Origin: Flavobacterium sp. ACAM 123
GTDB lineage: Bacteria; Bacteroidota; Bacteroidia; Flavobacteriales; Flavobacteriaceae
NCBI RefSeq assembly: GCF_000264055.1
Contig: NZ_AJXL01000035.1
Span: 1 to 35,460, forward strand
DNA: 35,460 nucleotides
Direction of reading: 5' to 3'
Shown: positions 7,651 through 15,516 of the stretch, piece by piece
How the letters are laid out: every line of letters begins with the position of its first letter
Position numbering within the stretch: the stretch's first letter is position 1
Made by a program: the position numbers and the translations under genes
The notes under the pieces: generated by a model
Database searches by the model: none
What the model saw: only the letters and a program-made list of their open reading frames with translations
Told to the model about the DNA's origin: nothing

Positions 7651-7665
7651 TGCTTGGGTGCTTTT

Positions 7666-8880
7666 TTAAGGAGTCAGAGTGCCTCGTTTCTCATCTATTT
7701 TTAAGTAAATAAGCAAACTAATGGACAGGGCCGCGCATATTGAAAAACCAACAAACAGCGGCAACGCTGTTTCAGCAATAAACCGTCCAATATAGATACT
7801 GATAGGAACAGCCATTATAGTCGAAATAAAGCCCGTGACAGCTGCTGCAATTCCGGCGATATGCCCTACTGGTTCCATCGCCATGGCACGTAAATTGCCG
7901 AAAAGAAAACCGATACTGAAAAATTGAAGTGCAAAAAACAGCAGCAAAATACGAACATCTGGATTTGGCATATTATAGAATAGCGCGATATAAGTCACCG
8001 AAACTAGAAAAAAGGAAACTAAAGCTGTGGTAATCAATTTTTCCATCCCGTACTTTATTACCAATACTCCGTTGAGGAAAACGGCTGCACCTATTGATAT
8101 TGCCAATCCGGCAAAAATGTATGGAAACTCTTCCTTCAAATCATATTGATTCTGAAATATTTGCTGGGAACTGCTGAGATACACCATAAAAGATCCGGTA
8201 ACAAACCCCGCAATAATGGTAAAACCAAAGGTCCTCTTGTATTTTGTTAGTTCCTTGCACTCGCTAATAAAACCTTTTTTAGAAAAAATTTTCTTGTTTT
8301 CAACGGATAAAGTCTCCGGTTGTCGTTTCCAGAACCACCACGAAACCAAAATACTGATAAAAACCTGAACATAGAAAATCCCGTGCCAATTGTAGTAATC
8401 AAGAATAAATTTACCCATGGCTGGAGCAATCACGGGAACTAATATAAAAACAACGGTGACAAAGGACATGATACGCGCCATATAATCTCCGCTGTACATA
8501 TCCCGAATAATAGCAATGCTCATCGTTCTGGGTGCAGAAAGGCCTATTCCTTGCAAAATCCTTCCTATAACCATCACTTCTAGACTTGTCGCATTTACAC
8601 AAATGAAACTAGCCGCAATAAACAAGGCAAAACCCATGTAAACTACTGGCTTTCTACCAAAACTATCGGAAAGCGGGCCAAAAACCAATGGGCCAAACCC
8701 AAGACCAAGAAAAATCATCGTGATAAGCAATTGGTTATCCACGACTTCAGTAGTACCAATAGTAATCCCAATAATATCTAGCGCCGGCAATAAGGCATCA
8801 ATCGCTAATGCCACCACGGACATTAAGGACGCCATAAGTGCGACAAATTCAAATTGAGAAGTTTGGATATTTTTTTGCAT
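7666..8880 (-). CDS. MFS drug-resistance transporter, Bcr/CflA type
   Basis: A 404-residue inner-membrane proton antiporter with about 12 hydrophobic helices. Helix 2-3 loop carries motif A, GPLSDSFGRKPV (69-80), helix 1 the DALLPALDIIG segment, and helix 4-5 the RILQGIGLSAPRTMSIAIIRD stretch typical of the Bcr/CflA drug exporters (motif C-like). Length is normal for the family. Substrate cannot be predicted; bicyclomycin or chloramphenicol-type names should not be transferred. A TATTTTTG box ends 4 bases before the ATG, so the mRNA may have almost no leader. It is followed by a hairpin repeat rather than a terminator. Confidence 0.93.
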   Translation of the reverse strand: MQKNIQTSQFEFVALMASLMSVVALAIDALLPALDIIGITIGTTEVVDNQLLITMIFLGLGFGPLVFGPLSDSFGRKPVVYMGFALFIAASFICVNATSLEVMVIGRILQGIGLSAPRTMSIAIIRDMYSGDYMARIMSFVTVVFILVPVIAPAMGKFILDYYNWHGIFYVQVFISILVSWWFWKRQPETLSVENKKIFSKKGFISECKELTKYKRTFGFTIIAGFVTGSFMVYLSSSQQIFQNQYDLKEEFPYIFAGLAISIGAAVFLNGVLVIKYGMEKLITTALVSFFLVSVTYIALFYNMPNPDVRILLLFFALQFFSIGFLFGNLRAMAMEPVGHIAGIAAAVTGFISTIMAVPISIYIGRFIAETALPLFVGFSICAALSISLLIYLKIDEKRGTLTP

Positions 8881-8884
8881 TAGG

Positions 8885-8892
8885 CAAAAATA
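8885..8892 (-). promoter_or_regulatory. Promoter-like -7 box at the MFS gene
   Basis: Minus-strand TATTTTTG fits TAnnTTTG and lies only 4 bases from the ATG at 8880. No clear -33 TTG is visible, so this is tentative. Confidence 0.35.
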
Positions 8893-9007
8893 CGCTATTG
8901 ATTTGGTTTCGGCACTGTTTTCTGGGATTCTAAGCGTCTTACTTTATGCCGTTTTAGCTGCAGCGGGTCAATTAAAAACCGAATTTACAATCGCTCACTT
9001 CCTCTTT

Positions 9008-9412
9008 CTAGACTGCTATTTTTTTTATTGTACCGCTAACTAAGCAGCTAGCTTTAACCGTATTGAAGATAGTTCCAAACTTTTCAATATTCTTTTGAAG
9101 TAAATCAATATTTAAACTTTCGTCTTGACTGTAGATGACCAATTCATACTGTATTTCATCCATTCTTGGTGGCTTTTCTAGTCGTATCGCATTTACCGTT
9201 AATTCTGCTTTTGAATATTCAAAATTCATCATCACCGAAAATCGCGCTACATTTTTAAGAATACAAGCCGAAAAGGATCCCAGAAACAACTCTGCCGGAT
9301 TGGGTAAACTAGCTTCTGTATCAGGAGAAATCCCAAAACTAATCTCAGATTCTTTTATATGTACCGCAGCATTTTTATTAGAGGAAATACTGGCTTTTAC
9401 AGAATAGTTCAT
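9008..9412 (-). CDS. OsmC family protein
   Basis: A 134-residue OsmC/Ohr-type protein. The two cysteines expected for thiol-dependent hydroperoxide reduction are present: C50 in GSFSACILKNVAR at the start of the long helix and C123 in KASCLVSGTI near the C-terminus. The NPAELFLGSF lead into the helix is also characteristic. The protein acts as a dimer in the cytoplasm. It is a single gene with a TATATTTG box 47 bases upstream. Together with the AhpD-like protein it suggests peroxide or electrophile defence in this block. YhfA-type and Ohr-type members cannot be separated by eye. Confidence 0.9.
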   Translation of the reverse strand: MNYSVKASISSNKNAAVHIKESEISFGISPDTEASLPNPAELFLGSFSACILKNVARFSVMMNFEYSKAELTVNAIRLEKPPRMDEIQYELVIYSQDESLNIDLLQKNIEKFGTIFNTVKASCLVSGTIKKIAV

Positions 9413-9458
9413 AACTACTTGATTTTATATTGAAAATTGTGGAGTAAATAGTTACTAT

Positions 9459-9466
9459 CAAATATA
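9459..9466 (-). promoter_or_regulatory. Promoter -7 box for the OsmC gene
   Basis: Minus-strand TATATTTG (TAnnTTTG) 47 bases upstream of the ATG. Confidence 0.5.
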
Positions 9467-9650
9467 CGACAAATTGGGTGTTATTTTATGATTAATAACA
9501 ACAGATCTCACGGATAAATCAACTACACGTTAGCACGGAATTGTATTACGTGACCATAAAGAGAAGCAAGAAATTATAGTGGTTTAGCTAATGATGTAGA
9601 AGTAGTGTATTTTAGAGCTGTTCCTTAAAAAAGATAAGTAAGATAATGAA

Positions 9651-9703
9651 AAGTAGATCTATTGTGGATATGGTTTGTGGGCACGGATTGCAAATCCGCG
9701 CTA
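9651..9703. repeat. Hairpin-bearing direct repeat, copy R1
   Basis: The first 38 bases (AGTAGATCTATTGTGG ... GCACGGAT) are identical to 10151-10188, exactly 500 bases further on. The unit ends in GCACGGATTGCAAATCCGCG, a 9-bp hairpin with one mismatch. A diverged second copy (R2) is at 10014-10064. Confidence 0.8.
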
Positions 9704-10143
9704 TCAGTCTGGGTACAAACATATCCGCTCGCTCGGGTTTATGTCTTTGCGCGGAACGAAGCAATCTCAGCTGCTGCATCTAAAAATTTAGATACAAATC
9801 CGTCTTTTAAAACAAGACCAAGGACCATTCTCAAAAAAATAATATTAGTCCAATCTAAGCCCGATCGCAGTTTATTATTGGAAATCGATATTTATTATTT
9901 TGACCGCGTTGCAAACGCTACGTTTTGTTCATTAAATTTAAGTTGGTACTCGTTGAAAACGAGCACCAGAGTTGAGGACAAACGGGTGCCAGTTGGGGTT
10001 TCTCTTAAAAAAAGGTAGGTGTATTGTAGATACAGTTCGTGAGCACGGATTGCAAATCCGCGCTCACGATTTGGGAAAATCCGGGCGATCTGGACTCGAC
10101 GAAGTCAAGCACCAGAGCTGAAGACAAACGAGGGCCAGTTGGG
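9704..10143. repeat. Decayed composite repeat array, no gene
   Basis: The 820-base gap 9413-10234 holds no supported gene. Within it, 9969-9999 (GCACCAGAGTTGAGGACAAA, then CGGGTGCCAGTTGGG) recurs at about 10104-10143 with a few changes, so the R-hairpin plus this tail forms a unit present about twice. 9745-9775 carries GCGGAACGAAGCAATCTC, and 9773-9826 is similar to 12603-12650. An open frame across the first unit (9662-10018) is simply the repeat read through. Confidence 0.65.
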
Positions 10144-10150
10144 TAATAGT

Positions 10151-10188
10151 AAGTAGATCTATTGTGGATATGGTTTGTGGGCACGGAT
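10151..10188. repeat. Direct repeat, truncated copy R3
   Basis: Identical to 9651-9688 and cut off before the hairpin's second arm. Confidence 0.8.
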
Positions 10189-10234
10189 AAATACTAAAAG
10201 TATTCTGACTGACGTTTCTACAATTAAATATAGT

Positions 10235-10708
10235 TTACTCTAATTCAAACTCTTGAATATCATTTAATCGAGATTGTGCTTCCATTAATTCTTTATCCCA
10301 TTTTTTATAAATATCCGTAGAAAACATTTTTAATAGTACTATAGTTCCGAATAAAATGAAAACACCTAAAGCAATAAAATTTGAAAAAATAGCGAGTTTA
10401 AAGATTATCTTTAAAAGAATAGGAATTGATGTTAATAACCATAAAGCTACAATGCCCATATCAAATTTAGAATATTTTAAAATATGAACTTGAAACTTAT
10501 AAATTGTGCTCTGCAAATCAATAATATTCATCAAACTGTAATCCGCTTTTTTAAGTGGTAGGTGTTGAAAAAAGGAAAGAACCATTGCAACTGCGGCTAT
10601 TACTGCAGGTAAACTATACACTAATTCCTCTTTTACTTTCCACGCAAGAGTTAATGATAACGCAGCATATAGCAATGCAATATTTCTACCCTTTATAGAA
10701 ATATTCAT
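10235..10708 (-). CDS. Sigma-associated membrane protein, C-terminal part (frame-disrupted)
   Basis: A 157-residue frame with hydrophobic helices at about 9-23, 30-47, 82-103 and 106-127, and a charged C-terminus ending EAQSRLNDIQEFELE. It resembles the roughly 200-residue membrane protein that follows many Bacteroidota ECF sigma genes, whose members start MELNELKxIW and are single-frame. Here that N-terminus is encoded separately at 10722-10838, one base out of frame. Reading upstream of its ATG in this frame gives KSKLEEY, which joins the other frame's ITIQNSK cleanly if one A is removed from the A5 run (minus strand of 10726-10730). Either the gene is broken, the base is a sequencing error, or the two parts are made separately. 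Confidence 0.75.
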   Translation of the reverse strand: MNISIKGRNIALLYAALSLTLAWKVKEELVYSLPAVIAAVAMVLSFFQHLPLKKADYSLMNIIDLQSTIYKFQVHILKYSKFDMGIVALWLLTSIPILLKIIFKLAIFSNFIALGVFILFGTIVLLKMFSTDIYKKWDKELMEAQSRLNDIQEFELE

Positions 10709-10721
10709 ATATTCCTCTAGT

Positions 10722-10838
10722 TTACTTTTTAGAATTTTGGATGGTTATTTCATTGATTCTTTTTTCATTTACCTCAATTCTCTCGATTAGTTTCTCTTGG
10801 TCTTTTTTCCAGATTTCTTTAAGCTCGTTTACTTCCAT
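10722..10838 (-). CDS. Sigma-associated protein, N-terminal part (38 residues)
   Basis: It begins MEVNELKEIWKKDQEKLIER and ends ...QNSKK before TAA. The start overlaps the last 20 bases of the sigma factor gene, which is typical of translational coupling. The opening matches the conserved N-terminus of the membrane protein family that accompanies ECF sigma factors, so this is best read as the detached first exon-like part of the gene at 10235-10708 rather than an independent peptide. The frame change falls in an A5 run followed at once by the stop codon (AAA AAG TAA). Confidence 0.65.
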   Translation of the reverse strand: MEVNELKEIWKKDQEKLIERIEVNEKRINEITIQNSKK

Positions 10839-11331
10839 CTTGATGTATTTTTTTTAATTTATTTTTAATTCTGTTTATTTTACTTCCTACGTTTGTCTCT
10901 GTAATACCAATAATTTCGCTAATTTCTACATAACTGAAATCTTCTAAATAAAGTAAAATAAGAGCTTTATCAAATTCATTTAATTGATCAATAAATTGGT
11001 TTAAAATCTTTACATTGTCTATGTCATCATGATCTTGTTCCGCATATTCTTTTTCAATAAATATGGAATCAATAGATATATTGGAGATGGTACTTGCTGT
11101 TTTTCTGTAGAAAGAAATAGCAACATTCATTGCAATTCTATACATCCATGTCGAAATTTTGTAGGTATCATTATATTTATCTAGTGCCTTCCATAACTGT
11201 ATTAAAATCTCTTGTTCGAGATCTTTCTTGTCTTCGGTATCCTTGCAGTAAATAGTTATAACCTTATACAAGATTCCTTTATTTTCTTTAATGATTTCCT
11301 GAAACCGATTTAGTTTTATGTTTTCGTTCAC
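10819..11331 (-). CDS. RNA polymerase sigma factor, ECF type
   Basis: A 170-residue sigma-70 family protein. Region 2 spans about 18-80, with DKKDLEQEILIQLWKALDKY (core binding) and STWMYRIAMNVAISFYRK (-10 recognition). Region 4 spans about 115-165, with ALILLYLEDFSYVEISEIIG and TETNVGSKINRIKNKLKKI (-35 helix-turn-helix). No region 1 or 3, as in ECF factors. The start is GTG at 11331; no ATG is available before region 2. The downstream gene, overlapping by 20 bases, encodes its usual membrane partner and possible antagonist, which is frame-disrupted here. If that protein restrains the sigma factor, its activity may be altered. Confidence 0.92.
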   Translation of the reverse strand: MNENIKLNRFQEIIKENKGILYKVITIYCKDTEDKKDLEQEILIQLWKALDKYNDTYKISTWMYRIAMNVAISFYRKTASTISNISIDSIFIEKEYAEQDHDDIDNVKILNQFIDQLNEFDKALILLYLEDFSYVEISEIIGITETNVGSKINRIKNKLKKIHQDGSKRA

Positions 11332-11487
11332 GATTCTCTTTTATTGATATAGTATTATTCGCATTCGATCACAAAAAATCACAGTTTAGGACTAATTTCT
11401 TTTAAATTTAGAAATAATGTTATGGTTAAAACAAAAGATTAAAGGAATATTACTGATCCAAATAGCTTATAGTTAAGTTCAAATACT

Positions 11488-12135
11488 CTATTTAAAACTA
11501 GTTATTGTGGTCACTGCTTTCAATACAAGCACTTTAGAAAACTCTCCAAAATAACTAATATAATCGCCTCTTGAAGAGATAACGACAAAACTACTACATG
11601 AATAATGATGTTGAAAAAAGAGTCTTTCAATATGATTTCCAGGATCTTGAATCCACTCCTTGAATCCATCATTTTTACCATATAGTCCAACAGCATCTTT
11701 ATAAATGTATATAATTGTTGATTTTTTTATTTTATTAATTCCTTTTTCCATTTTGTTGAACGATTTTCTCACTGTTCTTCTAGTAGCAGAACCACTGGAA
11801 TTACACCAATCTTTTCCTGGGTAATAAATTATGACTATTGGTTTTGAGGAATCAATTTTATTATTTGATGCGGAACTTAGCATTAAATCAAAGGTTTCTT
11901 TATTTTGTATCGTTCCTTGCTCCTCTCTAACTAAAAGAACTTTATGATTAATAGAATCACCTTGGATGTCCAAAAATTTATTTGTCCGTCTTATGTTTTC
12001 AAATTCTTTTTGAGTAAGTGGGCTATAATTTTGATCGAAATATTTAATGACATTCTTTTCACTATCCTGACTTTGTGAGTATGAGAAATTTGAAATTAAA
12101 ATATTAATACAAATTATTTGAAGTACTTTTTTCAT
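11488..12135 (-). CDS. Secreted protein of unknown function
   Basis: A 215-residue protein with a clear signal peptide (MKKVLQIICINILISNFSYSQ), so it is exported. I do not recognise the family. The middle reads KPIVIIYYPGKDWCNSSG, followed by an alpha-helix-like basic stretch and then a KKSTIIYIYKD strand and a late SCSSFVVISSRGDYISYFG segment. The strand-helix-strand order with Cys after YYPGKDW recalls thioredoxin-like folds but there is no CxxC, so I do not claim it. The frame extends to a GTG at 12147; the ATG at 12135 gives the proper signal peptide. A TATATTTG box is at 12188-12195. Confidence 0.75.
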   Translation of the reverse strand: MKKVLQIICINILISNFSYSQSQDSEKNVIKYFDQNYSPLTQKEFENIRRTNKFLDIQGDSINHKVLLVREEQGTIQNKETFDLMLSSASNNKIDSSKPIVIIYYPGKDWCNSSGSATRRTVRKSFNKMEKGINKIKKSTIIYIYKDAVGLYGKNDGFKEWIQDPGNHIERLFFQHHYSCSSFVVISSRGDYISYFGEFSKVLVLKAVTTITSFK

Positions 12136-12187
12136 ATTTGATACCACTTTAAGATAGGTCTGATAGACATCACACCCTATTGTTATT

Positions 12188-12195
12188 CAAATATA
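12188..12195 (-). promoter_or_regulatory. Promoter -7 box for the secreted protein gene
   Basis: Minus-strand TATATTTG, 53 bases upstream of the ATG at 12135. Confidence 0.45.
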
Positions 12196-12242
12196 TAATA
12201 AATATCTTACCATTGGTAATTATAAAAAACCAAAATCTATCC

Positions 12243-12317
12243 TTAGCCCAGATAGCAGTGGAAATCCTTTTGGGGCGGAAGTATATGCCCCACAAGATTG
12301 CAACGGATAGCGGGAGG
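12243..12317 (+). repeat. Dispersed hairpin repeat, well-preserved copy
   Basis: TTAGCCCAGATAGCAGTGG, AAATCC, a GGGGC/GCCCC hairpin, then GATTGCAACGGATAGCGGGAGG. The conserved flanks match copy 1 at 2366-2442 (opposite orientation) while the central stem differs completely, as if the stem evolves independently of the flanks. Confidence 0.65.
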
Positions 12318-12370
12318 ATTCGTTCTTAAAAACCATTATCGTTGTGCTACTAAAAAGCTAAAAATAAAAA

Positions 12371-12506
12371 CTAATTCAAGGTCGCTTTGTACATTCGGGC
12401 TTCGTTCCACTTGAATTTATCACTGTTTTTCTCCATTAATGCATTGAGCGATTCCTCTTTATATCCTTGGAAAGCTTGTGCTAAGGTCTGTATTTTATCT
12501 TCGGGT
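12371..12506 (-). pseudogene. Detached copy of the 3' end of the helicase gene
   Basis: These 136 bases repeat 13246-13381, the end of the Pif1-like helicase gene, with 6 substitutions and no indel. The copy begins exactly at the TAG stop codon and encodes the last 44 or so residues (PEDKIQTLAQAF ... MYKATLN). Substitutions are at 12377, 12411, 12455, 12479, 12485 and 12500; five are synonymous and only 12411 changes a residue (Thr to Lys). The frame stays open upstream to about 12575 but has no ATG in the unique part, and a TATATTTG box lies at 12529-12536. It is a fragment, not a functional gene. Confidence 0.88.
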
Positions 12507-12728
12507 TTAATATTGAAATTGTCACTTTCAAATATACGATTATTACATGATGAATGGTCACTAGAATATATGAACTAGATTGTTGAATATAATTGTGAGA
12601 TTGCTGCATCCAAAAAATTTAGATACAAATTCGTATTTTAAAATAAACCATAAAATCATTTGGATCGCACATCCACATTAACGATCCAGTTAGGTAAATG
12701 TCTGCGGGCTCGGCTGTGTATAAAGTTA
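12507..12728. other. Non-coding spacer with decayed repeat
   Basis: No gene seen. 12603-12650 (GCTGCATCCAAAAAATTTAG ...) is similar to 9773-9826, so a piece of the 9.7-kb repeat array has a relative here. Confidence 0.5.
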
Positions 12729-13184
12729 CTAGGGCAGCTGAATTGGGATTGCATATAAACATCTAACGGGCTTACCATTTACCATTGCAGGTGTCCACTT
12801 GGGCATCATCATTAAAACTCTTTCTGCTTCTTTTCCAATACCGTAGCCCAAATCTTTTATTATCGAAATATTAGAAATATTGCCATCTTTTTCTATAATA
12901 ACGGTTGTACTGATTTTACCTTTAATTTTTTGACCGTTAATTAGGGGGACTTGATAATTCATTTTTACGAACTCGTCCAATTTTATCCATCCTCCAGGAA
13001 AAATAGGCTTTACCTCTACTCCTAAAACATTATAAATAGCATCTTCGTTTAAATTGTTCATATCATCACTAGGCGCTGTGCAAACAATGACCTGAATCGA
13101 ATCATTTTTTATCTGTTTATATTTGGGTTGTCCAAAACAAAAAGCAATAAAAAACAAAAAAAATGAGTGAAATAACTTTTTCAT
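12729..13184 (-). CDS. Exported TonB C-terminal-domain protein
   Basis: A 151-residue protein with a signal peptide (residues 1-18, MKKLFHSFFLFFIAFCFG) and a TonB C-terminal domain from about 65 to the end: FVKMNYQVPLINGQKIKGKI, TTVIIEKDGNISNISIIKDLG, then AERVLMMMPKWTPAMVNGKPV. The domain normally contacts TonB boxes of outer-membrane receptors. Here there is no membrane anchor with a proline-rich linker, so it is a periplasmic variant common in Bacteroidota rather than a classic energy transducer. It lies between the two copies of the helicase 3' end, which suggests it arrived or moved by recombination. Confidence 0.88.
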   Translation of the reverse strand: MKKLFHSFFLFFIAFCFGQPKYKQIKNDSIQVIVCTAPSDDMNNLNEDAIYNVLGVEVKPIFPGGWIKLDEFVKMNYQVPLINGQKIKGKISTTVIIEKDGNISNISIIKDLGYGIGKEAERVLMMMPKWTPAMVNGKPVRCLYAIPIQLP

Positions 13185-13245
13185 AAAATCACTAATAAAT
13201 TATTAAACCATTAATTGTAAAGTAAATGATAAACGATTACAAGCT

Positions 13246-15516
13246 CTAATTTAAGGTCGCTTTGTACATTCGGGCTTCGTTCCACGTGAATTTATCACTG
13301 TTTTTCTCCATTAATGCATTGAGCGATTCTTCTTTATATCCTTGGAAAGCTTGCGCTAATGTCTGTATTTTATCCTCGGGTAAAACCTCCGTAATAGACA
13401 CGGCTTTAGTTTGTATCAGTTGGACAAAATGCGAGTAAATAGTTTGTTTTGTAAGCACTCTGATGGTGGCAATATCCGCAATTGAATTTTTTTCTACCCA
13501 CAATTCATAGGTTTCCTGAACGGTAGATTTTTTGGGTGCTTTCTTAGTCGCTTTTTTAGAAGTATAACGTTGCAAGTCGGCTTCGTCCTCGATTAAAGTG
13601 ACATTTTCTTTCTTGAATTGGCTTTGAATCGCTTCCGTTTTTCTGCTGATGTACCTTTTTATTTCATCAGAAGTTAGTTTTTCTTTCGAAATAGTTTCGC
13701 CCGCAACAACGGTTTCTATCAAAAGCTTGGCTTTCATCAATCGCAAAACGGCTTTTGTCTGTAATTCTTCGAGCACAATCAGCTCGTCATAATAGGCCTT
13801 GCTTTTCTTGACACGCTTCACTTCTTCCAATTTCCATAAGATTTCAAAAACCAAGTCGTCCATGGGTTTGAAGAAATACCCAAAAGCGGCTTCAATCCTC
13901 TCAGAAACATGAATTAAATCGACGGTTTCGTTATTGAATATTTTGTTGAGTTGCCCCATGAATTTTTTTGATGGATCCAAAAGGGAATCGATGGTTTCCA
14001 TTTGCTTTGTGGCCCAAAGTGCATGTTTTGATTTAGCGGAACTCTCCGACTTATCGCCATAGCTGTACTTGTGATTGCGCCATTCCTGTGCTAAAGTAGC
14101 CCAGTCAAAACTGTGCATCAAATAGTTATGGATGAAATTCTTAGTTTCAAAATGTAGGGAATTTTTCAACAATTCATCTGAAGCCTTGTTTAAAGAGTAA
14201 TCCATTACATCCTGGTCGTTAGAAATCCCGTTCATACGCAACGGAGATAACAAAATAAGCCCTTCTAACGAACGTAAACGCGATAACGCGACATAAGCCT
14301 GACCTGGCATAAAAACTTGCGAAACATCAATCGCGGCCTTGTCAAAAGTCAATCCTTGACTTTTATGCACCGTAATGGCCCATGCTAGTTTGATAGGATA
14401 ATGAACAAAAGTTCCTAAAACCTCCTCCTCTATTTCCTTTGTAGCGGGATCGATTTTGTACCGGATGTTTTGCCATTCGTATTTTTCGACTTCTATCGTT
14501 TTATCTTCTTCCGGAAAATGAACCAGAATTTCCTGGCTCGAAAGGGATTTTATCACTCCCATTTTTCCATTGAAATAGTTCTTATCGGTCGAAAGATCGT
14601 TTTTCACGAACATCACCTGTGCCCCCAGTTTTAACTTTAAGCGTTCTTCTAGCGGGAAAATCTTCTCGGGAAAATCACCTACGATATCTGGCTTGTAAGT
14701 AATCAACTCCCCTTTTAAATCTTCCAAAGCTTGCGCGTTCATAGCATCTGCTTTGTTATTGTGCGTCGTTAGCGTGATATAACCTTTGTTGTTTTTTAAA
14801 TCAAAATCAGGTTTAACATACTTATTCAGCGCCTGAACATCAGTCGCGGTAATCTGATTGTTTCGTAGATTGTTCAGAACCGAAATAAACTCGGTGTCGG
14901 TTTGACGGTATATTTTTGACAACTCAATGTACAAAGGCGGACTTTGCTGTACGGCATGCGAATGGAAAAAGAATTTTCCTTTGTAATAGTTGCGCAGCGT
15001 ACGCCATTCCTCATCCCGAATTACTGGTGGCAATTGCAATAAGTCTCCGATGAATAATACTTGAACGCCTCCAAAGGGATTGGTGTTCTTGCGCACCGTT
15101 TGCATCATGTAATCCATCGCATCAAGCAAGTCAGCGCGGAGCATACTCACTTCGTCAATCACCAACAATTCCATATTGCGAATCACTGATTTCTTCAACC
15201 CACTCATTTTAAAATGCCGGCGCAAAGTATCCTTGGATTCAAATTTCACCGTATCTGTAAACTGGGAATCGACACCAAAGGCAGGAATAAATCCTCCAAA
15301 CGGCAATTGAAACATGGAATGAATAGTAACACCGCCTGCATTCAAAGCGGCAATACCCGTAGGTGCAACTACCACCGTATTCTTATGGGTAGTTGCAATA
15401 ATTTCTTTTAAAAGCGTGGTCTTCCCCGTACCTGCTTTTCCAGTTAGAAAAACAGAGCGCTGGGTCTGGTTGATGAACTGTAAGGTATAAGCAGCGGCTT
15501 CGGAAACGGTTTGCAT
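13246..15516 (-). CDS. Pif1/RecD-like AAA helicase with C-terminal HTH domain
   Basis: A 756-residue superfamily 1 DNA helicase. Walker A GKAGTGKTT is at about 26-34, Walker B VIDEVSM at 119-125, motif III GDLLQLPPV at about 160, and motifs V/VI (WAITVHKSQGLTFD, QAYVALSRL) at about 380-415. The C-terminal third ends in a helix-turn-helix region (ETYELWVEKNSIADIATIRV, then LTKQTIYSHFVQL) of the HTH_40 type seen in flavobacterial Pif1-like proteins. The ATG at 15516 is preferred over an upstream TTG at 15552 because the conserved text starts there. Likely role: replication-fork or recombination-associated unwinding. Its last 136 bases are duplicated at 12371-12506. Confidence 0.93.
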   Translation of the reverse strand: MQTVSEAAAYTLQFINQTQRSVFLTGKAGTGKTTLLKEIIATTHKNTVVVAPTGIAALNAGGVTIHSMFQLPFGGFIPAFGVDSQFTDTVKFESKDTLRRHFKMSGLKKSVIRNMELLVIDEVSMLRADLLDAMDYMMQTVRKNTNPFGGVQVLFIGDLLQLPPVIRDEEWRTLRNYYKGKFFFHSHAVQQSPPLYIELSKIYRQTDTEFISVLNNLRNNQITATDVQALNKYVKPDFDLKNNKGYITLTTHNNKADAMNAQALEDLKGELITYKPDIVGDFPEKIFPLEERLKLKLGAQVMFVKNDLSTDKNYFNGKMGVIKSLSSQEILVHFPEEDKTIEVEKYEWQNIRYKIDPATKEIEEEVLGTFVHYPIKLAWAITVHKSQGLTFDKAAIDVSQVFMPGQAYVALSRLRSLEGLILLSPLRMNGISNDQDVMDYSLNKASDELLKNSLHFETKNFIHNYLMHSFDWATLAQEWRNHKYSYGDKSESSAKSKHALWATKQMETIDSLLDPSKKFMGQLNKIFNNETVDLIHVSERIEAAFGYFFKPMDDLVFEILWKLEEVKRVKKSKAYYDELIVLEELQTKAVLRLMKAKLLIETVVAGETISKEKLTSDEIKRYISRKTEAIQSQFKKENVTLIEDEADLQRYTSKKATKKAPKKSTVQETYELWVEKNSIADIATIRVLTKQTIYSHFVQLIQTKAVSITEVLPEDKIQTLAQAFQGYKEESLNALMEKNSDKFTWNEARMYKATLN

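Noticed and set aside
9660..9672. TGTGGATAT as a DnaA box (origin)
   Set aside because: It differs from TGTGGATAA, occurs only as part of the R1/R3 repeat, and there is no cluster of DnaA boxes.
9662..10018. Open frame of 118 codons, plus strand
   Set aside because: It is the repeat unit read through; its text copies the hairpin and the GTGCCAGTTGGG tail.
9651..10188. CRISPR array from the repeated 38-mer
   Set aside because: Only three uneven copies at 360-500 base spacing with related, not unique, intervening sequence, and no cas genes.
10722..10838. The 38-codon frame as an independent small protein
   Set aside because: Its sequence matches the N-terminus of the downstream membrane protein family, so a split gene explains it better.
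11360..11385. Two TGTGAT direct repeats upstream of the sigma gene as a Crp site
   Set aside because: They are direct, not inverted, and a Crp-type site needs TGTGA-n6-TCACA.
12387..12578. Plus-strand open frame of 63 codons
   Set aside because: It is the antisense of the duplicated helicase tail.
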